In this document: positions 1-9,450 of the stretch, one piece after another
Layout of the letters: every line of letters starts with the position of its first letter
How positions within the stretch are numbered: the first letter of the stretch is position 1
NCBI RefSeq assembly: GCF_003859805.1
Contig: NZ_RQZG01000004.1
Span: 1 to 64,000 of the forward strand
Length of the DNA stretch: 64,000 bases
Direction: 5' to 3'
Source: Arachnia propionica
GTDB taxonomy: Bacteria; Actinomycetota; Actinomycetes; Propionibacteriales; Propionibacteriaceae
Program-made: the position numbers and the translations under genes
The notes under the pieces: model-generated
The model's database searches: none
The model's input: the letters and a program-made list of their open reading frames with translations, nothing else
Told to the model about the DNA's origin: nothing

Positions 1-745
1 TGGCATTCGCCACCGTCACCACGCCATCCCCACCAGCAGCCTCAAACGCCCCCGCCACCACATTCGCCCACGACACATCATTGTCATTCGCCGTGATGTA
101 GGACTCAAAACCCGAGAACACCCCAGCAGCATCCAACCGACCCCAACCACAACTCCCCACAAAATTCGTGTAGGCCGTCTTTGCCGTGGCAGCCTTCGGT
201 CTCAGCTCGTTGTTGGCACCAGCCGAGCTCGTGGCAAAACTCCGCAAATTCGCAGGACGCCCCGACGACGTGTCGGTATACCCCGACCCCTCCAAAGGAG
301 GCCGATACTGCGGTGTCACCGCCGTCACCGAGAACTGCGGCTGCGGATCAGGCGGCCCCACCGGGGGAGCCTCACCGCCGGTGAACCAGTCCGCCACATG
401 ATCCCAGAAACCCCGCTCATCCTGACGCTGCTTCCACGCCCTGGCCGTCTCCCGACGCTCCTGCTCCGCCCTCGCAGCCCTCTGAAGATCCCCCACCGCA
501 GTCGCCACCTCACGCAACCGGGTCACCACCAGCGATGCATCCGAGGCCTGAACCTTGCCGTTCTGCTCGAACAACTGGGCGTAGTACCCCGAGAAGTCCT
601 CCAACCCGTGTGACAGCCAAGCAGAGCGGGAGGAAGTCTGATTCTCAACCGTGTCCGCAGCATCAGTACACGCCGTGATCAACGCATCAGCATGCTCATG
701 ATTGAACTGAACATTCTCCGAGATACCCTGCATCACATCACTCAC
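1..745 (-). CDS. Partial large WXG100/LXG-like type VII secretion substrate (C-terminus beyond window)
   Basis: The reading frame is open from a GTG at 745 to the left edge, giving 248 residues of a longer protein. The start is supported by an AGGAG about 8 bases upstream. The N-terminus (MSDVMQGISENVQFN...) is predicted helical and Gln/Glu/Ala-rich over about 110 residues, followed by a linker rich in Pro, Gly and Ser and then a mixed region. No signal peptide is visible. It lies 98 bases downstream of the EssC/EccC gene on the same strand, as expected for a type VII effector with an N-terminal helical hairpin. Codon use is lower in third-position C than in neighbouring genes (many GGT, AAT, GCT and TTT codons), which may indicate transfer. 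Function beyond secretion is unknown because the C-terminus is missing; a non-toxin secreted protein is equally possible. Confidence 0.6.
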   Translation of the reverse strand, partial: MSDVMQGISENVQFNHEHADALITACTDAADTVENQTSSRSAWLSHGLEDFSGYYAQLFEQNGKVQASDASLVVTRLREVATAVGDLQRAARAEQERRETARAWKQRQDERGFWDHVADWFTGGEAPPVGPPDPQPQFSVTAVTPQYRPPLEGSGYTDTSSGRPANLRSFATSSAGANNELRPKAATAKTAYTNFVGSCGWGRLDAAGVFSGFESYITANDNDVSWANVVAGAFEAAGGDGVVTVANA

Positions 746-843
746 GCTGCGTTCTCCTGACTCTGTGTGGACGATGAAGCTCCGGGAGCAGCGGGCCTAC
801 CGCTGCTCTGCTGGCGTGCTGAGGTCATGCCAACACCAGACCC

Positions 844-3800
844 TCAGGGGCTCGGCTGGACCGCTTGGATCAGCTCCACCGTGCCACCGGAACAGGCATA
901 GCCGCGCCCCGTGCTGATCCGCACCGGGGCCCGACGGGGGAGCTGTGCCCCCAGGATCTCCCCGTCGAAGTCGACATTGGGCTGCAGCAGGACACCACAG
1001 CGCGACTTCCGCAGGGTCTTCGTCCAGTGGTTGTAGAGGCCGCGCAACTCGTCGGAGCGTCCCGAGGCGATGATGTGCAGATTCGGCGGAGTGTTCTCGA
1101 CCAGGGAACCAAGGGTCTTGTCGGTGTCCGCGAAACGTTCTCCATCGTCGATCAGCAACAGCACAGGACCGGTGTGCAACCTGATCGCCGCGAGCACCGA
1201 TGCCGTGGCATCCGGGGAGTCGGCCACCTGATCGAGTCCTGTCGCGGTGGCGAGTGGGGAGCGCCGGGTGCACAGACCGAACACCTTCACCCCGGGGTGC
1301 GCGGCACGGGCCCCCTCCGCGATCGCCAGCAGCACTGACGACTTCCCGGAGCGTGCAGGACCAGCGATGATGGCGTGTTCCCCCTCGAAGAGTTCCAGAC
1401 AGTGCGGTTGCAGGTCGGATGCCCGCAGCCCCACCGGGAGCTGCCAGGGCTCACCGGTGAGGACCGCCGTGGCATCCAGGTCCCCCGGAGTGATCGACTC
1501 AGGCAACCTACCCACCACGGACTGCTTCGCGAGGGCATCCGGGTACTGCGCCGCCACCTGGGTCACTGCCTCCGGCAGGGAAGCAGTCGGGGTCGCGACA
1601 TGGGTCTGCAGCTTCGTCTCCACCAGCACGGCCCGACCGGGGCCACCCAACGGGGCATCCTCTCGACGAAGACCGGAATTGGTGTAGTCGTACGGATCAG
1701 CCAGCTTGAACAGCCACTTCTGGGTGGTCACCTCATCCATCGCGGGTGGGATGGTCTTCGCCCGCGTGGTGGCCACGGCGATGTGGATGCCGACATCCAC
1801 ACCGTCGGCGTACGACCGGTACAGGCCATCCAGGAGAGGCTGACCGACGTAGTCCTGGTACTCCTCCCTGAGGGTTGCCATGCCATCGATCAGGACCAGC
1901 AACTTGCGGTGCGACGTGTTGCCGACACTGCGTCTGTCGAACTCCTCACGGATGTACTTCAGCAGCCGGGTCTGCTCCTCACGCGCCGCCGATCCGGGAC
2001 CGACGTAGGCGATGGTGTGGGGAAGATCCTTCAGCGGCTCCAGATCCCGGTTCGAGACGTCGAAGAGCACCAGGTCCAGTTCATGGGGCGGGAAGTGCGC
2101 ACACATCATCAGCGCGATGCTCGCGAGGGTCGTCGTGGTTCCTGAACCGGGAATGCCGGCGCAGATGAGGTTGCCCCGTTCGAAGTCCCAGCCGGCCGGG
2201 ATCTGCCGCTGGTTGCTCGGATCATCGGAGACCGCGAACCACACGTGTGATCCGGCCACACTCCCCACCACCGGCATGTCCTCGTGCCCCGGCTCCCCGA
2301 AACCTGCCAGCTGCACCCGCTCGCCCAGCGCCTCCGGCCAGACCTTCCGGGGGCGGGCGTAGCCGCGTTGCGCATTCGCCTCGACGATGGCGTCGATCAG
2401 TTCGTCCATGTCCGTCTCATCGGACCTCGTCGTCGACGGCTTGCGTGACGGCGGCGGTGGCGGCGGGCCGAAGACCACCTCGGTGAGCTCCAGCTCGACG
2501 GCTTCCTCCTCCTCCACCCGTCCGGTCACCAAGGCCGTCTGGACCGGGGTGATGTCCTCCTCACCCAGTTTGACGTAGGCGCGCCCGCGCTGCTCCCGAC
2601 CGATGGCGGAGGCGTGGGGCACGCCGATCACGTTGGAGGAGTCCTCCCGGCTCTGCACCCTGAGCGCCACCCGGAGGTTCGTGTTCGCCAGGATGTCGTT
2701 GTTGACCACACCGGCCGGACGCTGTGTGGCGAGGATCATGTGGACACCAAGGGTACGACCCACCGCCGCGACGCTGACCAACGCGCTCAGCACGTCCGGA
2801 TAGTCCTTCGCCAGCATCGCGAACTCGTCGACGACCAGCAGCAGCCTCGGCATGGGCTCACTCGGGCCGGTGGCCCAGTAGGCGTCCAGGTTGTCCACGC
2901 CCTCCCCGGCCGCGGCGAACTTCTCCATCCGGTACCGCATCTCGGCCTCGAGGGCGAGCAGGGCGCGCTCAGCGAGCTGTGCGTCGAGGTTGCTGATCGT
3001 GCCGATGGTGTGCGGCAGCTGCTCCAGTGCCTTGAACGCGGCACCGCCCTTGAAGTCGATGAGGATGAAGGTCAGGCGCGTGGGGTCATGACGTGCCGCC
3101 AGGCCGCTGACCACCGACCGCAGGAACTCGGACTTGCCGGACCCCGTGGTGCCTCCCACCAGGCCATGGGGGCCGTCGCGCACCAGATCGAGCTCGAAGG
3201 AACCCTTCTCGCCGACACCGATCGGCGTCGAGAAGTCCCGGGAACGACTCCAGAACCCCAGGATGTCCTCGGCGGTGAGTCGGTGCACGCCCAGCAACGG
3301 GTTGAGCCTGGTCATCCGTGGGATCGACGCACCGGGCGTGAACAGTTCCGGGTCCTCGAAACGGGCGAGGCTCATCGCCACCTCGCGGGCCAGCTCCAGG
3401 CCCATCCCACTGCCGAGCACCTCCTCGATGTCCACCCGACGCTCCGGGTACGAGATGGTGCACTCGGCGTCGTCACCCACGGTGATGATCGACGTGCACA
3501 TCGCCGGGAGCTGCTCCAGGGTCGGCGCGATCACGATCCCGGAGATCTCCAGCACCGCCCGGTCACTGCTGCTGGGACGCTGATCGCGGCCCTGGCCGAG
3601 AAGCTGGCGGGCCGTGGACTCGCGGCCCTCGGTGAGGACGTCGGAGTCCAGCAGGAGCAGCATCGCCGGCGTGGTGAACCCCTGCGCGGAATCCCGGATC
3701 GTGCGCAGCAGGGCATCGCTGCGCGCACGTTCGTGACTCAGCCAACGATCCCCGTTGGAGGACTGCAACATGCGGGTGTGCGGCAGCCACTTGGTCCACT

Positions 3801-5106
3801 CCCACTCCTGCTCGCGGCCGGGGTCGACGAAGACCCCGACCGTCAGGTCCGCCGGGCCACAGTGCACGACGGCCTGGACCAGCAGGGATCGGGCGAAGGC
3901 CAGGGCGGTCTCGCGTCCACCGACGATCCCCACCACTCCGGCGTTGGAGAGGTCAGCCACGATCGGCGCGGCCGGGATCACCGTGTCCGCGAGAACCTGT
4001 TTCACCTCCTCGTCACGGTTGGTGGGTGAACGATCGATCAGCGGCGGGGACCACGGAACGTTGCCGAGACCGACGTGCAGGGCCAGGAAGTCCGAGGTGC
4101 CGTGACGGCGCTCCCACAACCTCGTCGTGGGCAACGTGGCCCGCAATCGAACCGTCGCCACGTCCGGAACCAGGTCCTGCATCCGGGCACGTTCCTCCAG
4201 AGCTGCGTCACGGATCCCGGAACGCAGCACCTCGAGTTCCTCCTCGAACTTCTTGGCGGACTCACGGCGCTCCTTCTTCCCACGTGACTTCTGGTCGAAG
4301 AACGAGCCGACGGCCATGAGCGGTGAGAGCCCCCCGATGATTGCGTACCGCCAGCTGCCCATCACGCTCACCATCACGACGGCCATGAGCAGGGGCGACA
4401 GCACCATGATGAGTGGGAACCGGCTCTGGACGTTCACCTCCTTGCGCTTCGGCACGCTCAACTGCTCCGGCTCGGGGTAGCTGCCGGGCCTGGGTGGGCG
4501 GTTGAACGGCACGGTGCCGACGGGGGTGACGTTCGGCAGCGTTCCCGGCCTGGGGGCCAGGGTCTCCTGGTACCCGGAACTGACGGTCAACGAGTTACCG
4601 CCGGCGACGATGACGGCCCCGTCACCGAGCTCGCGCGAGTCCTCCCCCTCGACGAGGAGCCCATCGACGAGGGTGCCGTTGGTGGACTCGTCATCATGGA
4701 TCCTGACGACGTCATCGGCGATCTCGAGTGAGGCGTGCCCCCAGGAGACGCTGTCGGACTCCAGGGGCACATCGGCCTTGGGGGAGCGGCCGATGACACT
4801 CGTCCGTCCTGTGGCCAAGGGCACTGTACGGCCGGCGGTCAGGGTGCCACCCAACCTCAGGTGCCATCCCGTCGGGGGATCGGGCACCGGGACCGGTGTG
4901 CGGGAGATCGTCACGGCCTCCAGCAACCGGACCTCGTCCAGCGGGGTGTCCGCGCGGAAGGCACGATCCGCCACGTGGATGAGCTCGTCATCGGCCACGC
5001 CCGCTCCGGTCACGTGCTCGACGAGGGTCTTCAGCGTCGTGGACCCGGCGACCGTGAGCAGCTCCAGTTCATGGATCACACCGTCCCACTCGACTGCCAC
5101 CCGCAT
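844..5106 (-). CDS. Type VII secretion FtsK/SpoIIIE ATPase, EssC/EccC family, with N-terminal FHA domain
   Basis: This 1420-residue protein is the motor of a type VII (ESX/Ess-like) secretion system. A ubiquitin-like or degenerate FHA region (about 1-80) precedes a clear FHA domain (about 85-180, with GRSPKADV, S-x-x-HA and STNGT), which would bind phosphothreonine. Two hydrophobic segments follow near 235-275. Three FtsK-type ATPase modules come next: the first P-loop is GGTTGSGKSE near residue 652, the second is degenerate (GIPGSGTTTT, Lys replaced) near 987, and the third is GPARSGKSS near 1252. One active and further divergent modules are typical of the family, as is this length. The FHA-bearing form resembles firmicute EssC more than mycobacterial EccC. 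It lies 3 bases after the lipoprotein gene, in an operon with the coiled-coil protein. The divergent kinase at 9451 could phosphorylate a partner read by the FHA domain. Confidence 0.9.
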   Translation of the reverse strand: MRVAVEWDGVIHELELLTVAGSTTLKTLVEHVTGAGVADDELIHVADRAFRADTPLDEVRLLEAVTISRTPVPVPDPPTGWHLRLGGTLTAGRTVPLATGRTSVIGRSPKADVPLESDSVSWGHASLEIADDVVRIHDDESTNGTLVDGLLVEGEDSRELGDGAVIVAGGNSLTVSSGYQETLAPRPGTLPNVTPVGTVPFNRPPRPGSYPEPEQLSVPKRKEVNVQSRFPLIMVLSPLLMAVVMVSVMGSWRYAIIGGLSPLMAVGSFFDQKSRGKKERRESAKKFEEELEVLRSGIRDAALEERARMQDLVPDVATVRLRATLPTTRLWERRHGTSDFLALHVGLGNVPWSPPLIDRSPTNRDEEVKQVLADTVIPAAPIVADLSNAGVVGIVGGRETALAFARSLLVQAVVHCGPADLTVGVFVDPGREQEWEWTKWLPHTRMLQSSNGDRWLSHERARSDALLRTIRDSAQGFTTPAMLLLLDSDVLTEGRESTARQLLGQGRDQRPSSSDRAVLEISGIVIAPTLEQLPAMCTSIITVGDDAECTISYPERRVDIEEVLGSGMGLELAREVAMSLARFEDPELFTPGASIPRMTRLNPLLGVHRLTAEDILGFWSRSRDFSTPIGVGEKGSFELDLVRDGPHGLVGGTTGSGKSEFLRSVVSGLAARHDPTRLTFILIDFKGGAAFKALEQLPHTIGTISNLDAQLAERALLALEAEMRYRMEKFAAAGEGVDNLDAYWATGPSEPMPRLLLVVDEFAMLAKDYPDVLSALVSVAAVGRTLGVHMILATQRPAGVVNNDILANTNLRVALRVQSREDSSNVIGVPHASAIGREQRGRAYVKLGEEDITPVQTALVTGRVEEEEAVELELTEVVFGPPPPPPSRKPSTTRSDETDMDELIDAIVEANAQRGYARPRKVWPEALGERVQLAGFGEPGHEDMPVVGSVAGSHVWFAVSDDPSNQRQIPAGWDFERGNLICAGIPGSGTTTTLASIALMMCAHFPPHELDLVLFDVSNRDLEPLKDLPHTIAYVGPGSAAREEQTRLLKYIREEFDRRSVGNTSHRKLLVLIDGMATLREEYQDYVGQPLLDGLYRSYADGVDVGIHIAVATTRAKTIPPAMDEVTTQKWLFKLADPYDYTNSGLRREDAPLGGPGRAVLVETKLQTHVATPTASLPEAVTQVAAQYPDALAKQSVVGRLPESITPGDLDATAVLTGEPWQLPVGLRASDLQPHCLELFEGEHAIIAGPARSGKSSVLLAIAEGARAAHPGVKVFGLCTRRSPLATATGLDQVADSPDATASVLAAIRLHTGPVLLLIDDGERFADTDKTLGSLVENTPPNLHIIASGRSDELRGLYNHWTKTLRKSRCGVLLQPNVDFDGEILGAQLPRRAPVRISTGRGYACSGGTVELIQAVQPSP

Positions 5107-5109
5107 GGC

Positions 5110-6462
5110 TCACGAACCCCTTGCGGCTTCGAACCACCGCAGCATGGGGCCCTGACCAGGACGTTCAGTGGCGTGATCGGTGGTGCCGACGAGCGGTACC
5201 GGGCCACCGTCGACGAGTGCGGCTGGTCGGGAGAAGTTCAACGACGGCCCCACCAGCCCGTGGTCATGGGTGGCCGACATGCCCGGCAGCGTCGCCAGGA
5301 CGATCTTCGGATCGCTGCTCCCGGCCTGTGCAGCCGCGGTCACGAGGGCGACGGTCGCATCGTGACTGGCCGCATCGGCCGCGTAGGCCACATCCGAGAA
5401 CGGTGACTGTTCGAAGTACCGGGTGGCCTCGGGATTCTGGGCGGTGCTGTGGATGGCGTTGAGGAACGCCGTGACGGAACTCCCGGTGGCATCCGGACGC
5501 GACCCGGCGGGATCGTCGGTGGGCAGCCCCACGGTCCAGTAGGTTCCGTTCAGGCTTCCGGTGGTCTCCAGGAGCGTCGTGGAGAAGGTCGGGCTGGTGG
5601 CCGCGTTCGTGAGGATGATCGGGAGACCGAGCCCGGAACTGCGCACGGCAGCGGTGGCGAGCGCCGAGGTGGTGGCGTCACCGAGGATCACGATGGTGTC
5701 GGCCCCTTCGGCCGCGGCCTCCGTCAGTTCCTTCAGGAATTCGTCGTGGTCCTGGGCGCCGGGGTCGAAGTAGACCTCGTCCTGTGGTGCGAACCTCAGC
5801 GGTTTGATCGATCCCGGGGCGGTCACCTGGATCACATGGCTCCCTCCTTGGACCTCGAGGGTCTGGTGGAACGCCTCGTCGTGGGTGGACCGCAGCAGGC
5901 CCGTCGCCCAGGCCCCGTCTGCGAGGTATCTGTCCTCGGTGAGGTAGGGCAGCAGCACCGCGGTGTCATGTGTCCGGGCGGCTGCGATGGCATCGACCAC
6001 ATGCGTCCCGGAGGTGGCCAGGACGATGCCGGAGACCCCTTGGGTGACGAGTTCATCGACGGCGGCGCTGCTGCCGGCCGGGGTGCCCCGGTCATCCGCG
6101 ACGACGATCTCGACGTCATGACCACCCATCTGGAACCGCTCGGCGGCGACCCTGGCCCCCTCGGCGGCCAGCGGCCAGTCCGCTCCCTCTCCCGGTGCGG
6201 AACTGAGTGTCACGATCACACCGATGCGTACCTTCTCCGGCAGTCCCTCGGCGGTCAGTGCCACGGGCTGCGGTGGTGCGGCGACCGGGGTGAACGAGGG
6301 CTCCGGGTCAGGCTCCTGCCCGGTGCAGCCCACGCACAGCATCCCGGCCAGCAGCAGGGCGAACACGCCGTGGGTCCTGCGTCCCGGCCACCGTGTGACA
6401 TGCCGATCGAACATCTCGAACATCCTCGCAAGAGCCGCCCGGGGGCCGCCGTCGTGCCTCAC
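5110..6462 (-). CDS. Lipoprotein resembling ABC branched-chain amino acid (type 1 periplasmic) binding protein
   Basis: This is a 450-residue protein with a hydrophobic segment around residues 32-45 ending in a lipobox-like LCVGC, so it is predicted to be a lipoprotein on the outer face of the membrane. The body resembles LivJ-type type 1 periplasmic binding proteins: a KVRIGVIVTLSSAPGEG opening strand, a middle GADTIVILGD strand and a late ATPTFSTT-like hinge region. No permease or ABC ATPase gene is nearby. The GTG start overlaps the TGA of the preceding coiled-coil gene by four bases, and the stop lies 3 bases before the EssC gene, so it is almost certainly co-translated with the secretion machinery. 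Its role there is unknown. A ligand sensor or a structural domain recruited to the secretion apparatus is inferred. The start could also be an internal ATG near 6423. Confidence 0.7.
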   Translation of the reverse strand: MRHDGGPRAALARMFEMFDRHVTRWPGRRTHGVFALLLAGMLCVGCTGQEPDPEPSFTPVAAPPQPVALTAEGLPEKVRIGVIVTLSSAPGEGADWPLAAEGARVAAERFQMGGHDVEIVVADDRGTPAGSSAAVDELVTQGVSGIVLATSGTHVVDAIAAARTHDTAVLLPYLTEDRYLADGAWATGLLRSTHDEAFHQTLEVQGGSHVIQVTAPGSIKPLRFAPQDEVYFDPGAQDHDEFLKELTEAAAEGADTIVILGDATTSALATAAVRSSGLGLPIILTNAATSPTFSTTLLETTGSLNGTYWTVGLPTDDPAGSRPDATGSSVTAFLNAIHSTAQNPEATRYFEQSPFSDVAYAADAASHDATVALVTAAAQAGSSDPKIVLATLPGMSATHDHGLVGPSLNFSRPAALVDGGPVPLVGTTDHATERPGQGPMLRWFEAARGS

Positions 6463-9269
6463 CGGCTCTGCTCCGAGCGGATCTGGATGGTGTAGACGGT
6501 GGCGGTCCGCGCCCCGGGGCTGCTCTCCAACTGGAACAGCGGGAGCTCGTCGGCGACGTCCAAGGAGGCCAGGAAGACCGCGCGGCGCTTCTCGATGCTG
6601 CTGACGTCCTCGCTGCGGACATTGGCGAATGACGTCGTGGCGGTCGTGGCGAGGGTGACCTGTTCATCCGTCGTGGCGGCTGCCGCGGTGGAGGTCGCCA
6701 TCGTGCCCAGCAGCCCACCTCCGTCGACGGTGGGGTCACCCAGGTCGGCCAGCGCGTTCTGGAGATCCAGCACGAGCTGTGCCCTCGTGCCGTCGATGTC
6801 CTGCGCGGAGTTCCCCAGGTTCTCGGCGAGCGCCTGACCGCCGACACTGAGCTGGTCCGAGATGAAGGCAGCCGCGCCGTCGCTGGTGTCCCGCAGCGCC
6901 TGGGCACGGTCCTCGATGGTCTGCTTGCTGTCGGCGGACAGGCCCCGGGAGACCTCCCGCAGGTCCTTGGCCGAGTTCCTGGTCGAGGCGTCCCAGGCCT
7001 CCGCGGTGCGTTGACCGTCGACCCTGATCTGGCGGATCGTCGGGTCGATCGCCTCCGACACGTCCTCGTTGACGTCCTCGATCACCTGGTCGAAGGTCTT
7101 GCGCAGGTCCTCCTGGAGCTGCTTCTGGGATGCGGCGAGCTGGTCGAGATCCTGACCCAGCTTGGTGTTCGTGGTCTCGAGCGTCGTCAAGGACTCCTTC
7201 AACGACTCGCGTGCCGAGTTCGCGGCGTCGTCGTTCTGTCCACCCAGATCCTCGAGACCCGTGACCTGTTCCGACATCTTCTGCTCAGCAGCACGCAGCC
7301 TGGCCAGGAGGGCGTGCCCGGAGGTCTCCTCGTCGCCCTCCGGGGACATCTCGGAGGAGATGGTTCCCCAGGCCTTGTGCTGCTGCCCCAGCTGCTCCTG
7401 GAGCGACTGGGTGTTCGCGTCCCTCGGGATCTGCAGCTCGGACCCATCAGCCAGGACACACGGCTCATCGGTCAAGGACCCGTAGACACGGGCCAGCTCG
7501 TCCGCCGGCTCGTCGCTGTTGCGGAGCAGCGTGCACAGCTCCTGTGCGGCCTCGCGGTTCTGCTTGGTCATCCGGTTGGTGTTCTGTTGCTGGGACTCGG
7601 CGAAGTCGTGTTGACGCTCCAGCCAGCTCTCCATCCGGCTGAGGTCCTTGGAGAAGTCCTGCAGGGCCTCGCGGAGTGCCTGCACATCCGGTTGCGTGAT
7701 GCCCTCGTCGAGTGCCTTGACCCGCTCGTTCACCACGGTCAGGGCCTCACCGAGTTCCTTGTGGGTGGCGAAGGTCGCATCGAGGCTCTGGGGCTCCAGG
7801 GTCATGAGCAGTGCGTCACGGTCCTGGCCGAACTGCCGGGTGATGTTCTCCTGCGCGGTGGTTCGGGCCTCCCACAGCGCACAGGTCACCGGGACCTGAC
7901 GTTGTTCCGGCTCCACCCCCTGCACGGCTCCGGACTGGTCGTCCTCGACCCTCCCCACCGGTGGGGGAGCGGGGCAGGCGCCTTCCTGACTCGGGTCCTC
8001 GGGGCCGAGCGAGGCGAGGATGGACTCACGTACCGAACCGCGGCACTCCTCGGAGGCGGTGGCGTACTGGTCGAGCTGGGTGGAGACCTGGGCGAGGAGC
8101 CCGGCGACGCTGCCGTCGCTCGAGGCCGGGACGACCCCACCGGAGCAGGCGTCACCACCGCTCGCGGGTGGGGTGGGGGTGGCGAACTGGTTGGGGTCGC
8201 CGAGCAGGCCTTCCATGGAGGCCACGCCCTGCTGGAGGGTGCTCAGCATGGCGGACTGGCTCTGGGAGAGCTGTGAGTCCAGGCTGTTCTGCAGGCCCTG
8301 GAGCTGCGACACGAGCGCCTGGGTTGAGTTCTCCACCTGCTGGTTCGACTGCTTCAACCCGGTCACCGCGTCGGCGCCGAAGGTCTCCGTGGAGGTGGAG
8401 AGGACCTTGCGGAGCTCGGCGACCGACTCACCGACGTCGTCCAGCACCAGTTGGACGTCACCCGCCAGGGCCACGGTGCGCTCCAGGAGCTCGGTCTCGG
8501 ACTCCATCGCGCCGTCGAGGAAGGAGGCGCGGGGATCACTCACCACCCCCGGGTGCACGCTCAGGTCGAACTCGGGCACCTTCATCTCCTGTGCCTCGAC
8601 CACCAGACGCAGCGTGGCGGTGTCCGTCGTGGCAGGCGGGGAGAGCAGCGTGGCCCACTGCACCGACGTGGTTCCGTCCGGCAGCTGTGCGAGCACCCCG
8701 TTCGTCGAGGAGGCATCCTGTTCCTCACCTTCGAGGACGACGGCGGACGGAGCCGTTCCCGGCAGGGTCGTGGCTGCGAAGATGGTCATCGGGGCACCGA
8801 CCAGCGCCTGCTCCTGCAGGCTGCGACCGCCGGCGTCGTACTGGACGGTGGTGGGCCGCATGGTGAGGTTCTGGAGCTTCAACTCGATGACGACCCGACC
8901 CGTGTGGCCCGCGAGATCGGCGAGATCCGTTCCCCGGGTGGTGTCGGTCTGGTAGCTGGTGGTCAACCTCACCGGGAGGTCCTTGGCGAAATCGGCCGGA
9001 CTGTACTGATTGCTGACCTGCACGGACTTCAACTTCTCCGGGCTCTCCGCCGCCGCCTCGGAGGTGATGCTCCGGATGGTGCCGTCAGGCCCCACGCCGA
9101 GGTTGACCGTCTGGAGGATGTTCGACGCATCGTCAGGGATCTCCGTCAGCGCAACGGGATCCGTCGGTTTGTCGGCCACCCCACCGAGGAAGAGCAGCCC
9201 CACGGTGAGCACGGCTGCAAGTCCTCGAACCAGCCAGGCCCGACCTTGTCGTGGAGAAGAAGCAAGCAC
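6459..9269 (-). CDS. Secreted/membrane-anchored long coiled-coil protein of the type VII locus
   Basis: This 936-residue protein has an N-terminal hydrophobic helix (about residues 13-28, VRGLAAVLTVGLLFLGGVA) acting as signal peptide or anchor. An extracellular beta-rich region (about 40-270) follows, then a very long Gln/Ser/Glu-rich coiled-coil region (about 280-880) with many heptad-like stretches. No C-terminal membrane segment is visible. In architecture it recalls EsaA/YueB/Pip-type proteins of firmicute type VII systems, whose long extracellular coiled coils span the envelope, but those carry several C-terminal membrane helices absent here. The start is a GTG with an AAGGGGA 6-7 bases upstream. 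It is the first gene of the operon leading into the lipoprotein and EssC genes and is divergent from the kinase. Homology to EsaA is an inference from layout only. Confidence 0.6.
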   Translation of the reverse strand: MLASSPRQGRAWLVRGLAAVLTVGLLFLGGVADKPTDPVALTEIPDDASNILQTVNLGVGPDGTIRSITSEAAAESPEKLKSVQVSNQYSPADFAKDLPVRLTTSYQTDTTRGTDLADLAGHTGRVVIELKLQNLTMRPTTVQYDAGGRSLQEQALVGAPMTIFAATTLPGTAPSAVVLEGEEQDASSTNGVLAQLPDGTTSVQWATLLSPPATTDTATLRLVVEAQEMKVPEFDLSVHPGVVSDPRASFLDGAMESETELLERTVALAGDVQLVLDDVGESVAELRKVLSTSTETFGADAVTGLKQSNQQVENSTQALVSQLQGLQNSLDSQLSQSQSAMLSTLQQGVASMEGLLGDPNQFATPTPPASGGDACSGGVVPASSDGSVAGLLAQVSTQLDQYATASEECRGSVRESILASLGPEDPSQEGACPAPPPVGRVEDDQSGAVQGVEPEQRQVPVTCALWEARTTAQENITRQFGQDRDALLMTLEPQSLDATFATHKELGEALTVVNERVKALDEGITQPDVQALREALQDFSKDLSRMESWLERQHDFAESQQQNTNRMTKQNREAAQELCTLLRNSDEPADELARVYGSLTDEPCVLADGSELQIPRDANTQSLQEQLGQQHKAWGTISSEMSPEGDEETSGHALLARLRAAEQKMSEQVTGLEDLGGQNDDAANSARESLKESLTTLETTNTKLGQDLDQLAASQKQLQEDLRKTFDQVIEDVNEDVSEAIDPTIRQIRVDGQRTAEAWDASTRNSAKDLREVSRGLSADSKQTIEDRAQALRDTSDGAAAFISDQLSVGGQALAENLGNSAQDIDGTRAQLVLDLQNALADLGDPTVDGGGLLGTMATSTAAAATTDEQVTLATTATTSFANVRSEDVSSIEKRRAVFLASLDVADELPLFQLESSPGARTATVYTIQIRSEQSR

Positions 9270-9450
9270 CCTGAGTCCCCTTCAGGAGATTGACGAACGT
9301 TGCTACAGTAGCTGTTGCGGGGATCACCCAAAAAACAGGCCTTGTCACGAAAGTCACCAACGAGTCCGGCCGGTCGGAGCGAGTGCTCCGGGCCGTGGAC
9401 GAATCCACGTGGCACGCCCTTGCCGTGACCCACTTCAGGAAGGACACCCC

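Noticed and set aside
2614-4029. 471-residue open frame on the plus strand inside EssC
   Set aside because: It is antisense to a clearly conserved ATPase, low-complexity and Arg/Gly/Pro-rich, the usual shadow of a high-GC gene.
9291-9312. TTGACG followed by TACAGT as a promoter for the kinase
   Set aside because: The two elements are only 8 bases apart, far too short for a sigma-70-type promoter.
9010-9450. Upstream extension of the Ser/Thr kinase
   Set aside because: The sequence before TTG 9451 is low-complexity, runs antisense into the coiled-coil gene, and the kinase lobe plus a strong Shine-Dalgarno start at 9451.
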